Shown here: piece after piece, positions 34,459 to 42,695 of the stretch
Layout of the letters: each line of letters starts with the position of its first letter
Numbering within the stretch: the first letter of the stretch is position 1
NCBI RefSeq assembly: GCF_910593845.1
Contig: NZ_CAJVAS010000001.1
Coordinates: 186,001 to 250,000 of the forward strand
From: Paenibacillus solanacearum
GTDB lineage: Bacteria; Bacillota; Bacilli; Paenibacillales; NBRC-103111
Direction: 5' to 3'
Length of the DNA: 64,000 nt
The notes under the pieces: generated by a model
The model's database searches: none
Told to the model about the DNA's origin: nothing
The model's input: the letters and a program-made list of their open reading frames with translations, nothing else
Program-made: the position numbers and the translations under genes

Positions 34459-35253
34459 GTGGAAATCAATACAACCAAAAAAGTGGAGTCATTAGCCGGA
34501 AACGACCGTAAAAAAGAAATATTAAATCTGCTGGAAGATGTAGGCGTTGTCCGTGTGTCTGAATTGAGTAAAAGATTCGGAGTTACGGAGGAGACGATCC
34601 GCCGCGATTTGGAACGGCTGGAGAGCGAAGGGATGCTGCTTCGGACACACGGCGGCGCCGTGCTGAATCGAAAGGAAGGCCCGGAGCTGCCGGTGCTGCA
34701 GCGCGAGTTGATTCAGTTGGATGCAAAAAAGGCGATTGGCGAGTACGCGGCATCGATTGTCAAAGACGGGGAAGTGATTGCTCTTGATGCCAGCACGACA
34801 TGCTTGCAGATGGCCAAAAATCTCCCTAACAAAGAAATTACCGTCATCACATACTCCGTTGCGATTGCTTACGAGCTGGTCAAAAAAAACAATATCCAAA
34901 TCTTTTTGATCGGCGGTTATTTGGACCGCCACTCGCTCGGCAATACCGGCTCTCCCGCCGAAAAAATGGTGGAAGGGTACCATGCGGACAAGTTCTTTTT
35001 TTCATGCCAGGGCTTTGATTTGCAAAGAGGCGTCAGCGAGCCGTATGAGGCTCATGCCCAATTAAAGAAAAACATAGCTGACATCTCGGATCAGCTCATC
35101 TTGTTAGCCGACAGCAGCAAGTTCCAAAGGAAGTCCCTGGTCCGATTAATCGGACTCGAGGAAATTCATATGGTGGTGACGGACAATAACATGCCGCCCG
35201 AAGCGTTAAAAGAAATGGAATCAAGCAATGTCAATATGGTAATCGTTCATTGA
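34459..35253 (+). CDS. DeoR-family transcriptional regulator, tandem copy
   Basis: A 264-residue regulator. The helix-turn-helix V-S-E-L-S-K-R-F-G-V-T-E-E-T-I-R-R-D-L-E and sensor loops L-D-A-S-T-T and L-I-G-G-Y are those of the DeoR family. I chose GTG 34459, five bases after AGGTGA; GTG 34450, ATG 34432 and TTG 34411 are in-frame alternatives. Two similar sugar-phosphate sensors in a row suggest related inducers for the several downstream transport units. A terminator and then an inverted-repeat promoter follow. Confidence 0.88.
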   Translation: MEINTTKKVESLAGNDRKKEILNLLEDVGVVRVSELSKRFGVTEETIRRDLERLESEGMLLRTHGGAVLNRKEGPELPVLQRELIQLDAKKAIGEYAASIVKDGEVIALDASTTCLQMAKNLPNKEITVITYSVAIAYELVKKNNIQIFLIGGYLDRHSLGNTGSPAEKMVEGYHADKFFFSCQGFDLQRGVSEPYEAHAQLKKNIADISDQLILLADSSKFQRKSLVRLIGLEEIHMVVTDNNMPPEALKEMESSNVNMVIVH

Positions 35254-35281
35254 TCTTTTATAATACAGTTATTTTTCATAT

Positions 35282-35330
35282 AAAAGACGCCTTCAACTCC
35301 ACAGGCTATGTGGTGCAGGAGGCGTTTTTC
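35282..35330 (+). terminator. Rho-independent terminator after the second DeoR gene
   Basis: Inner perfect stem CCACA/TGTGG with loop GGCTA, then outer ACGCCT/AGGCGT pairing and a T run. Confidence 0.7.
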
Positions 35331-35449
35331 TTTGTCGAGTCCATCCGATCGTGCGAAAAGTACGAAGCCATTGTGCAGAATACAGATGTCCGAAACGCGA
35401 CCGTCAGACTGCGAAAACAAAATACATGCCAGATAAATCATAAAATATG

Positions 35450-35500
35450 TTGAAATCAAATATATGTGAATGTATACTCTTGGTATAAAGTTGATTTCAA
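35450..35500 (+). promoter_or_regulatory. Promoter flanked by a matching pair of operator half-repeats
   Basis: TTGAAA (35450) and TATACT (35473), 17 bases apart, form a sigma-A-type promoter. TTGAAATCAA overlaps the -35 box, and its exact reverse complement TTGATTTCAA lies at 35491, the centres being 41 bases apart. Further TTTGAAA repeats occur at 35512 and 35535. This fits repression by one of the adjacent DeoR proteins, possibly by looping. It drives the epimerase gene at 35564. Confidence 0.6.
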
Positions 35501-35563
35501 AAATAAATATATTTGAAATAAAGACTTTATTTTGTTTGAAACAGACATAATGAGGTGTTGCTA

Positions 35564-36226
35564 ATGAAAATGATAGGTCCTTCTCTAATGTGTGCCGATT
35601 TAGGACGGCTCGTTGAATCCGTTCAAACGTTGGATCAGGGCGGCGTCGACTTTTTCCACTTTGATATTATGGATGGAAGGTTTGTTCCCAACATTACGAT
35701 GGGGCCCGACATGCTGAAGGCGGTGCGTCCCTATACAAGCAAACCGTTCGATGTGCATTTGATGGTGGAAGAGCCGGACAGATTTATCGATATGTTTGCC
35801 GATGTGGGGGCGGACATGATCTCGGTGCATGCGGAATCGAAATCACACTTGCAGAGAGTGCTGCAATCCATTCGGGATCACAAACTGAAAGCGGGCGTAG
35901 CCTTAAACCCGTCAACCCCGCTTTGCATTCTGGACTATGTTATGGATTGTATCGATTATGTATGTTTAATGACAGTCAATCCTGGATTTGCCGGACAGAA
36001 GTTTATCCCGAGTGCGCTCGGCAAAATAGCCGATTTGAAATCCAAGATTCAGGCAAGCCATATGGACATATCCATTCAAGTGGATGGAAATATCAGCTAT
36101 GCAACCATTCCTCGGGTGATGGAGGAGGGAGCGTCCATGCTGGTCTGCGGAACGTCGAGTTTGTTTATGCAAGACGTCAACCTGGAGCTGGCTGTAACCC
36201 GATTAAGACAATTTTGTCATCAATAG
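35564..36226 (+). CDS. Ribulose-phosphate 3-epimerase or allulose-6-phosphate epimerase
   Basis: A 220-residue TIM-barrel epimerase. P-S-L-M-C-A-D-L at the start, H-F-D-I-M-D-G-R-F-V-P-N near residue 33 (metal-binding His and catalytic Asp), D-V-H-L-M-V near residue 65, M-T-V-N-P-G-F-A-G-Q near residue 140 and I-Q-V-D-G-N near residue 173 are the family's active-site blocks. S-L-M-C and G-F-A-G-Q are as in AlsE and Rpe, so the substrate may be a ketopentose or ketohexose phosphate. ATG 35564 follows GAGGTG by six bases. It precedes the Ugp-like transporter and likely feeds its product into the pentose-phosphate pathway. Confidence 0.9.
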   Translation: MKMIGPSLMCADLGRLVESVQTLDQGGVDFFHFDIMDGRFVPNITMGPDMLKAVRPYTSKPFDVHLMVEEPDRFIDMFADVGADMISVHAESKSHLQRVLQSIRDHKLKAGVALNPSTPLCILDYVMDCIDYVCLMTVNPGFAGQKFIPSALGKIADLKSKIQASHMDISIQVDGNISYATIPRVMEEGASMLVCGTSSLFMQDVNLELAVTRLRQFCHQ

Positions 36227-36329
36227 CGGATTCATTCCAACCCACCGGGAAAGGATGTTTCATGTGACGATAACTGTAGTCGGAAGCATCCCTATGGAGT
36301 GTGGTAAAAGCTGCAAACTTCGCAGTGAT

Positions 36330-36343
36330 TGTAAGCGCTTTAA
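36330..36343. promoter_or_regulatory. cre-like box upstream of the Ugp-like operon
   Basis: TGTAAGCGCTTTAA matches nine of ten fixed cre positions. It lies 30 bases before the ATPase gene start. Confidence 0.55.
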
Positions 36344-36373
36344 AGATCAGATGAAGCACGGGGAGGGAGTTTT

Positions 36374-37426
36374 TTGGCATCGATACAGTTTGCAAAAGTT
36401 ACGAAATCATTCGATAAGCAGGAAGTAATTAAAGATCTTGATTTGAAAATTGAAGACGGCAAATTTACCGTGCTGGTAGGTCCGTCAGGCTGCGGTAAAA
36501 CGACACTGCTTCGCATGATCGCGGGGATCGATCCGCAAACGTCAGGTCAGGTGCTTATTAACGGCAAAGACGTTACGCGGATTCCGCCCGGACAAAGAGG
36601 GGTGGCCATGGTATTCCAAAACTACGCCATCTACCCTACGATGTCGGTCCGTGAAAACATTGAATTCGGATTGAAAAACAACAAGGTGCCCAATGAAGAA
36701 CGCACTCGGCTTGTCGAAAGCATCAGCGCTACGGTAGGCTTGGGCAATTACCTGGATCGTAAGCCGTCTACATTGTCCGGCGGTCAGCGCCAGCGCGTCG
36801 CACTGGCCCGCGCCATGGTCAAGAAGCCGTCGGTGTTTCTGATGGACGAACCGCTGTCCAACCTGGATGCGAAACTGAGAGCGCAGATGCGGATTGAGTT
36901 GATTGAGCTGCATAAGAAGTTAGGCACCACCTTCGTCTACGTTACGCATGATCAGGTGGAGGCGATGTCCATGGCGGATACGATCGTCCTTATGAATCAA
37001 GGCGTGATTCAGCAGGAGGCTCCGCCGGATGTGATTTACCGGCAGCCGAACAATTTGTTCGCCGCCCAGTTTATCGGCGTTCCGCCGATGAATGTAGGAG
37101 ACTTGGGGGTAGACGGTGTCAGGTTCGGCTTCCGTCCCGAGGGTGCCGTATTGTCTCATGAACCCGGCGACTTCCATTATTCGGTTCAGGGCATGATCGC
37201 GACCCGGGAAATGCTGGGCTCGGAAACGCTGTACCAGGTGAAATCCGACAAGCACGCTTTCATGATCAAATGCATCGAAGACCGGTTTAGCGTCGACCAA
37301 GAGGTATACGTCGGCGTTGATGCGGCCAAACTGTTCTTCTTCGGAGCGAATGAGCAGCGCATCCATGAAAGCCACAGCAGCTTCCTCTATTATATGGAGG
37401 CACTGAGAGGGCAGCATCATGGATAA
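36374..37426 (+). CDS. ABC transporter ATP-binding protein, UgpC/MsmX/MalK type
   Basis: A 350-residue ATPase for a sugar-type importer. Walker A G-P-S-G-C-G-K-T-T is near residue 37, signature L-S-G-G-Q-R-Q-R-V near residue 135, Walker B F-L-M-D-E-P-L-S-N-L-D near residue 155, and a C-terminal TOBE-type regulatory region begins near residue 240. The start is TTG 36374, placed after GGGAGGGAG. It is shorter at the C-terminus than MalK. It is the only CUT1-type ATPase in the window, so it may also serve the permease pair at 62132-63836. It overlaps the next gene by eight bases. Confidence 0.92.
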   Translation: MASIQFAKVTKSFDKQEVIKDLDLKIEDGKFTVLVGPSGCGKTTLLRMIAGIDPQTSGQVLINGKDVTRIPPGQRGVAMVFQNYAIYPTMSVRENIEFGLKNNKVPNEERTRLVESISATVGLGNYLDRKPSTLSGGQRQRVALARAMVKKPSVFLMDEPLSNLDAKLRAQMRIELIELHKKLGTTFVYVTHDQVEAMSMADTIVLMNQGVIQQEAPPDVIYRQPNNLFAAQFIGVPPMNVGDLGVDGVRFGFRPEGAVLSHEPGDFHYSVQGMIATREMLGSETLYQVKSDKHAFMIKCIEDRFSVDQEVYVGVDAAKLFFFGANEQRIHESHSSFLYYMEALRGQHHG

Positions 37427-38297
37427 AAACACCTTATGGGCAAAGATTCGTCCGTACTTGTTAACGGCTCCGGCTATGATCGGCATAGGGTTGTTCGTGA
37501 TGTATCCTGTCATTTATTTGATTTATTTGAGCTTCTATAAATACAACCTGTTGAATAAGGCGAAAAGCAAATTTATCGGGCTGGACAATTACACGCAAAT
37601 TTTAAGTCGAAAAGATTTCTATCAGGCGTTCGGGAACACGGCGCTCTACACGGTCGGCGTCGTTGTTCTGACCTTACTGCTTTCCCTGCTGATGGCGCTT
37701 TGGCTGGTCAAACAGAAAAAGTTCAACGCGTTCGTACAGGCCGGCATCTTTACGCCGCACATCATTTCGATCGTATCGATTGCGCTCGTCTGGCTGTGGC
37801 TGATGGAACCGAACCAAGGCTTGCTCAACTATGTGCTTAAGGTAATCGGGCTGCCGCCTTCCCAGTGGCTGCAAAGCTCCAAGACGGCGCTGATCTCGGT
37901 TATTATCGTATCGGTATGGCACGGCATCGGTTACTATACGCTGATCATCGTTGCTGCGCTGCAAAGCATCCCGCCTACGATCTATGAGGCGACGGCGCTG
38001 GACAATGCGAGCAAATTCAAGGTGTTCACGAAGATTACGATTCCTCTGATTTCGCCGCAGTTGTTCTTCATCCTGATTATTATGACGATCGGCTCTTTTA
38101 AAGTGTTCGATACGGTACAGGTGATGACGGGCGGCGGGCCGAACAACGCGACAACGACACTCGTGTACTACATTTATGAATATCGGACGACGAATATTGG
38201 TTATTCGGCTGCCACGGGCGTTATTCTAATGGCGATCATCGGAATCTTGACCTTTGTTTATTTCCGGGTATTGTCCAAACGGGTGCATTATCAATAA
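37419..38297 (+). CDS. ABC transporter permease, UgpA/MalF type
   Basis: A 292-residue CUT1 permease with six helices. The EAA loop Y-E-A-T-A-L-D-N-A-S-K-F-K-V-F-T-K-I-T-I-P-L is near residue 188, and the V-M-T-G-G-G-P-N-N-A-T motif near residue 235 marks UgpA-like proteins. It overlaps the ATPase gene by eight bases and is followed 35 bases later by the second permease. With it, it forms the channel of a carbohydrate or glycerol-3-phosphate-type importer. Confidence 0.93.
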   Translation: MDKNTLWAKIRPYLLTAPAMIGIGLFVMYPVIYLIYLSFYKYNLLNKAKSKFIGLDNYTQILSRKDFYQAFGNTALYTVGVVVLTLLLSLLMALWLVKQKKFNAFVQAGIFTPHIISIVSIALVWLWLMEPNQGLLNYVLKVIGLPPSQWLQSSKTALISVIIVSVWHGIGYYTLIIVAALQSIPPTIYEATALDNASKFKVFTKITIPLISPQLFFILIIMTIGSFKVFDTVQVMTGGGPNNATTTLVYYIYEYRTTNIGYSAATGVILMAIIGILTFVYFRVLSKRVHYQ

Positions 38298-38332
38298 GCG
38301 GCCTGCGTAACCAAGGAAAGGGGAGTCCAGAC

Positions 38333-39166
38333 TTGAAGACTTTTGAATGGAGTTCCGCGAACTCGGTGGTGGAGATGATCCTAAAAACGGTCGTATTGAT
38401 GATATTTATCGTCCCGTTTCTATGGATGATATCCACCTCGCTTCAGACATTCGAGGAAACGATGGCGTTTCCGCCGACGCTCGTGCCGGCATGGCCTCAG
38501 TGGGTCAACTTTGCGGATGCGATGAATTCAGGGCCGTTCCTGACGTACGGGAAAAACTCGGTCATTATCACGATTTCTATTATTGTGATCCAAATGCTGG
38601 TAATGATTCCGGCTGCGTACGCGTTCGCCAAATATAAATTCAGAGGGAAAAATGTATTGTTCGGCATGGTCCTGCTGGCGTTTATGATTCCCGGCCAGGT
38701 CACATTCATACCCGTTTATTTAATGATGGCGGACTGGGGAATCGGCAGGACGCTGCTGCCGCAAATTATCCCGTTCATGACGAACGCGTTCGGCATCTTC
38801 TTGCTGCGCCAATATTTCATGCAAATTCCGGAAGAAATACTGGAAGCGGCGAAGCTGGATAACGCCAGCGAGTTAAAAGTGGTATGGAACATCATGATTC
38901 CGATGTCGAAGTCGGCGCTTGCGACCATCGCGCTGTTCAGCTTTGTTAGCCACTGGAACGATTATTTCTGGCCGCTCATTATGACCGATTCGGCATCGAT
39001 TCGCCCGCTCACGATTGGGATAGCAATGCTCAGGATGACTGAAGGCATCAGCAACTGGAATATTATCATGGCCGGAAATGTCGTGCTGGTTGTTCCGATT
39101 CTTATCGTTTATATATTTTGCTCCAAGCAAATTGTGAAGGCGTTCGTGTATTCAGGGATTAAGTAA
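38333..39166 (+). CDS. ABC transporter permease, UgpE/MalG type
   Basis: A 277-residue CUT1 permease. I-V-P-F-L-W-M-I-S-T-S-L lies at the first helix, and the EAA loop E-A-A-K-L-D-N-A-S-E-L-K-V-V-W-N-I-M-I-P is near residue 170. The C-terminus Q-I-V-K-A-F-V-Y-S-G-I-K is the family ending. The start is TTG 38333, seven bases after AAAGGGGAG. It pairs with the upstream permease; the binding-protein gene follows after 35 bases. Confidence 0.93.
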   Translation: MKTFEWSSANSVVEMILKTVVLMIFIVPFLWMISTSLQTFEETMAFPPTLVPAWPQWVNFADAMNSGPFLTYGKNSVIITISIIVIQMLVMIPAAYAFAKYKFRGKNVLFGMVLLAFMIPGQVTFIPVYLMMADWGIGRTLLPQIIPFMTNAFGIFLLRQYFMQIPEEILEAAKLDNASELKVVWNIMIPMSKSALATIALFSFVSHWNDYFWPLIMTDSASIRPLTIGIAMLRMTEGISNWNIIMAGNVVLVVPILIVYIFCSKQIVKAFVYSGIK

Positions 39167-39201
39167 CGAAGTATTTGTGAAAAAAAGGGAGGCAATCGAT
39201 C

Positions 39202-40497
39202 GTGAAGAAAAAAGTTTCGGTTCTTTTGGCATGTACAATGGCGCTCGGCGCGCTTGCAGGCTGCGGAGATTCGCAGTCGGAAAAGCCGTCGGCAGGCGGG
39301 AATGCAGCAGGCGGAGGCAAAGTAACCGTAGAGTATTGGCACTCGATGGGCGGTAAAAATGGCGAATATATCGATGCGATGATCAAACGTTTCAATGAGA
39401 CCCACCCGAATATTGAAGTTGTCGGTACCTTTCAGGGTGCATACGATGAAGTGGTAACCAAGCTTCAGCAAGCGATCCCAGCTAAAACAGCACCGGATGT
39501 CACCATGCTGGAGCGTTCTTACGTACAATTGTTTGCGGATGCCGACGTGCTGGAAGACCTGACTCCGTTTATGAAGAAATCCAATCTAAGCAGCAATGAT
39601 TTTGTGTCTGGACTTATGGGTCACTCCACCTTCGATAAGAAACTGGTTACGCTTCCCTTTAACCGTTCAACACCGATTATGCATGTAAACAAGACGATGC
39701 TGGACGAGATGGGGCTTAAAGTGCCTACGAACTGGGACGAGTTGAAGCAGGTGGCCAATGCGCTGGTTATTAAAGATGGCAGTAGCTTTAAGCGTCAAGG
39801 TCTTTCCATGCCATTCGACGATTGGTATGTGCTTGCGATGATAACCCAGTCAAAAGGCAAATACTTTAATGATCAGGGAACGTCTATCGGATTTTACGAT
39901 AATGGCGTAGGCGTTAAAGTGTTTAATTATTTGAAAGATCTTCAAAAAAGCGGCGCCTTGTATTATCCGGCTGCCAAAGATTCCGGCAACATTGTAGGCC
40001 AGATGTTTATGGATGGGAAGATCGGTCTGCTCTTCGAGTCAACGGGCAATATCGGAAAGTTCAGCCAGACCGTGAAATTCAACTATGTTACCGCCTACCT
40101 GCCTAAAAACGACGTTTATGCAAATCCTACAGGCGGAGCGAACGTTGCGATGTTATCGGGATCTAAGCATAAGGATGCGGCTTGGGAGTTTATCAACTGG
40201 CTGATGACCGATCCGAAAGGCGGACAGCAGTTCATCATCGATACCGGATACTTGCCTTTCACGAAGAAAATGGTAGAGTCACCGGAAATGAAAGCCCTTT
40301 TTGCCAAGGAACCTAACCGTAAGGTTGCTTACGATCAACTGCAGTATGGAATAGATACGAATAAGCATCTTGCTTGGCCAGGCGTCAACCAAGAGTTCCG
40401 TAAAGCCATGCAGGCGATTATGTACGACAACAACGATATTCAAGCCACATTGACGACTTTCAAAAAAGAAGCTGAACGCCTGATGAGCGGAAAGTAA
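39202..40497 (+). CDS. UgpB-like extracellular substrate-binding lipoprotein
   Basis: A 431-residue family 1 binding protein. The lipoprotein signal ends at L-A-G-C (Cys21). V-E-Y-W-H-S-M-G-G near residue 47 and P-F-N-R-S-T-P-I-M-H-V-N-K near residue 150 match UgpB, which binds glycerol-3-phosphate and glycerophosphodiesters. The start is GTG 39202 after GGGAGG. A hairpin downstream (40517) may set the ratio to the next gene. A diester ligand is inferred from the similarity and the phosphodiesterase gene that follows. Confidence 0.88.
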   Translation: MKKKVSVLLACTMALGALAGCGDSQSEKPSAGGNAAGGGKVTVEYWHSMGGKNGEYIDAMIKRFNETHPNIEVVGTFQGAYDEVVTKLQQAIPAKTAPDVTMLERSYVQLFADADVLEDLTPFMKKSNLSSNDFVSGLMGHSTFDKKLVTLPFNRSTPIMHVNKTMLDEMGLKVPTNWDELKQVANALVIKDGSSFKRQGLSMPFDDWYVLAMITQSKGKYFNDQGTSIGFYDNGVGVKVFNYLKDLQKSGALYYPAAKDSGNIVGQMFMDGKIGLLFESTGNIGKFSQTVKFNYVTAYLPKNDVYANPTGGANVAMLSGSKHKDAAWEFINWLMTDPKGGQQFIIDTGYLPFTKKMVESPEMKALFAKEPNRKVAYDQLQYGIDTNKHLAWPGVNQEFRKAMQAIMYDNNDIQATLTTFKKEAERLMSGK

Positions 40498-40516
40498 TAA
40501 TAATAACATTCCCGAT

Positions 40517-40539
40517 GCCGGCTATGTGGAATAGCCGGC
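40517..40539 (+). terminator. Weak terminator between ugpB-like gene and phosphodiesterase
   Basis: Nine-base perfect stem GCCGGCTAT/ATAGCCGGC with loop GTGGA, followed by a short T-rich tail. Confidence 0.55.
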
Positions 40540-40664
40540 TGTTTAATTCATGGATTGCCGGCCTGCTTTCTTCGTAACATATATCAATGAAGTGCTGCGT
40601 GATAGTATTACGCTGGGATCGGTGGTTGTGACCAATATATACGTCTGGAAAGGACGGTTAGCAC

Positions 40665-41432
40665 ATGATTGAACGTCTCCGCAACAATAGCTCAATACTT
40701 CTGGTCGGGCATAGAGGATACAAATCTGATTATCCGGAAAATACGCTGCTCGCGTTTCAAGAGTCGCTCCAAATGGGAATCGATGTGCTAGAATTCGACC
40801 TCCGTTATTCCAAGGATCGGGTCATCATGGTGATACACGACGAAACCGTGGACCGAACAACCGACGGCACCGGTAAAGTAAGCGACTTTACGGCGGAGCA
40901 GCTCAAACGGCTGGATGCCGGAGGATGGTTTGGCAAACCTTTTGAAGGACTCAAAATCCCGACCTTTGACGAGCTTTGCCAGCTTTTGCTCTCCTATCCC
41001 GATGTACTCTTTAATGTAGAGATTAAGCCAAGCATCGATGCCATGGAAATTGCCGACAAGGCCATAGCCATGCTTAAGGAATACGGCTTGATTTCGCGTT
41101 GTTTGTTTACCAGCTTTGACGCTGCGGTAATTACGTACATTCACGATACGCATCAACTGAAAACACAGGGCTTTCCCGATCAGCAGATGTCGAATTTTGT
41201 TGCAGGCGAAAACGGAACCTATTCCAAAATGTGGTCCATTGGGATCAGCTTGAAGCTGTTGACGCCCCCATTGGCAGAAGAGTATAAGGGGATGGGGCTT
41301 GTCGTTGGCTGCTACAGTACGGATGACGCTAGACAGGTTCACTATGCATTAGGCTGCGGCGTTACATTATTGACTTGCAACAACCCGCTGCCCGCAATGA
41401 AGATCAGGAAGCAAATCGCAGATCGTGTATAA
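40665..41432 (+). CDS. Glycerophosphodiester phosphodiesterase (GDPD family)
   Basis: A 255-residue TIM-barrel phosphodiesterase of the UgpQ type that hydrolyses glycerophosphodiesters to glycerol-3-phosphate and an alcohol. Active-site motifs: G-H-R-G (His16) with P-E-N-T near residue 26, L-E-F-D-L-R near residue 44 and V-I-H-D-E-T-V-D-R-T-T near residue 58. It has no signal peptide, so it acts on imported diester. Its place after a Ugp-like transporter mirrors the enterobacterial ugpBAECQ arrangement. Confidence 0.92.
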   Translation: MIERLRNNSSILLVGHRGYKSDYPENTLLAFQESLQMGIDVLEFDLRYSKDRVIMVIHDETVDRTTDGTGKVSDFTAEQLKRLDAGGWFGKPFEGLKIPTFDELCQLLLSYPDVLFNVEIKPSIDAMEIADKAIAMLKEYGLISRCLFTSFDAAVITYIHDTHQLKTQGFPDQQMSNFVAGENGTYSKMWSIGISLKLLTPPLAEEYKGMGLVVGCYSTDDARQVHYALGCGVTLLTCNNPLPAMKIRKQIADRV

Positions 41433-41464
41433 CCGGTTAGCAGATAGCATGATAGAAGGGAACG

Positions 41465-42517
41465 ATGAAGATGAAGGCTTGGCCGTTACACGCAATCGGA
41501 GACATTCGGATGGAGACCAGGGCGAAGCCGCTACCGGGTCCGGGGGAGGTGCTCCTGAAGGTCCGGGCGTGCGGCATATGCGGTTCCGATATTCCACGCG
41601 TTTTTTCGAAAGGAACGTATTCGTTCCCGACGGTGCCTGGGCATGAGTTTGCCGGTGAAATCGAAGCGGTAGGCGAAGGCGTAGACGAGTCGCTTATCGG
41701 CCGAGGGGCAGCGGTGTTCCCGCTGCTTCCTTGCCGCTGCTGCAGCGCTTGTGAGATTGGGGAATATGCGCTATGCGAAAATTACAATTATATGGGTTCG
41801 CGCTGCGACGGAGCTTTTGCCGAATATATGAAAGTGCCCCAATGGAATTTGTTGTTGATGCCTGAGGGCGTATCTTATGAAGAAGCGGCTATGGTTGAGC
41901 CTGCGGCTGTCGCTGTCCATGCCCTGCGGCAATCCGGTGTAGGCATCGGCGATACGGTGCTCATTTATGGGGCGGGTCCCATCGGACTCATGTTGGCTCA
42001 ATGGGCCGACATTTGGGGGGCAGGCCAAACATTGCTCGTCGATATCGATGAAGAGAAGCTGGCGTTTGCGCGCGGGCTTGGCATAGCCAACACATGCAAT
42101 GCCGTCGCTTCCGATGTGAGAGCCTGGGTGAGCGAGCGAACGGGCGGCCGAGGCGCAGACGTAACGATTGAAGGTGCGGGCAGCTCCGTATCTTTGGAAA
42201 ACGCAATGCATACGACCCGTCCGTTTGGTCAAATTGTACTGATGGGTAATCCCGCAGGGGAGATGACACTGACCCAAAAAGGCTATTGGGAAATTCTTCG
42301 TAAAAATCTTAAGATCATCGGTACCTGGAATTCATATTATGCGAATCTGCCGCTCAATGAATGGAAGCTTGTGCTTGACTTTATCGCCTCGGGAAAGCTG
42401 CGTCTTGCTCCGCTGATCACACACCGCGTGCCAATTGAAGGCATCGGCGAAGCGCTTAAGATGATTCGCGATCGCAGCGAATTTACCGTAAAGGTCATGT
42501 ATGTGAATCATATTTAA
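41465..42517 (+). CDS. Zinc-dependent medium-chain dehydrogenase, GatD-like
   Basis: A 350-residue polyol or polyol-phosphate dehydrogenase. Catalytic zinc ligands are Cys36-type C-G-I-C-G-S-D and G-H-E-F; structural zinc cysteines lie in P-C-R-C-C-S-A-C-E-I-G-E-Y-A-L-C near residue 85, and the Rossmann loop is G-A-G-P-I-G-L near residue 172. Blocks such as V-F-P-L-L-P-C, Y-N-Y-M-G-S-R-C-D-G-A-F-A-E-Y and I-L-R-K-N-L-K-I-I-G-T-W resemble galactitol-1-phosphate 5-dehydrogenase (GatD). It lies just before the mannitol-type PTS genes, which would deliver a hexitol phosphate to it. Confidence 0.88.
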   Translation: MKMKAWPLHAIGDIRMETRAKPLPGPGEVLLKVRACGICGSDIPRVFSKGTYSFPTVPGHEFAGEIEAVGEGVDESLIGRGAAVFPLLPCRCCSACEIGEYALCENYNYMGSRCDGAFAEYMKVPQWNLLLMPEGVSYEEAAMVEPAAVAVHALRQSGVGIGDTVLIYGAGPIGLMLAQWADIWGAGQTLLVDIDEEKLAFARGLGIANTCNAVASDVRAWVSERTGGRGADVTIEGAGSSVSLENAMHTTRPFGQIVLMGNPAGEMTLTQKGYWEILRKNLKIIGTWNSYYANLPLNEWKLVLDFIASGKLRLAPLITHRVPIEGIGEALKMIRDRSEFTVKVMYVNHI

Positions 42518-42550
42518 ATGTACGGGTGGGTGAGTTCGTTATAACTAAAA

Positions 42551-42634
42551 TGTTGTCGACAGCATTGATGACGAAATCGTTTTTTCATTTCGTTGTCATG
42601 CCGCTATTTCTGATATACGATATGGATATGTAAG
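42551..42634 (+). promoter_or_regulatory. Promoter/operator element of the mtlA-like gene, copy 1 of a duplicated element
   Basis: Contains the palindrome TGTCGACA, a TGACGAAAT...ATTTCG inverted repeat, and TTGTCA-17-TACGAT as -35 and -10. About three quarters of the positions match the element at 44667-44748, including the sequence TACGATATGG. A cre-like box overlaps its end at 42629. Confidence 0.6.
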
Positions 42635-42642
42635 TGTTTACA
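42629..42642. promoter_or_regulatory. cre-like box upstream of the mannitol-type PTS gene
   Basis: TGTAAGTGTTTACA matches nine of ten fixed cre positions and sits just downstream of the -10 box, where CcpA would block initiation. Confidence 0.55.
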
Positions 42643-42695
42643 ACGCATCCAATAGGCAGCGCTAGCGAGCATACGAATGAAATGAGGAAATTGTA

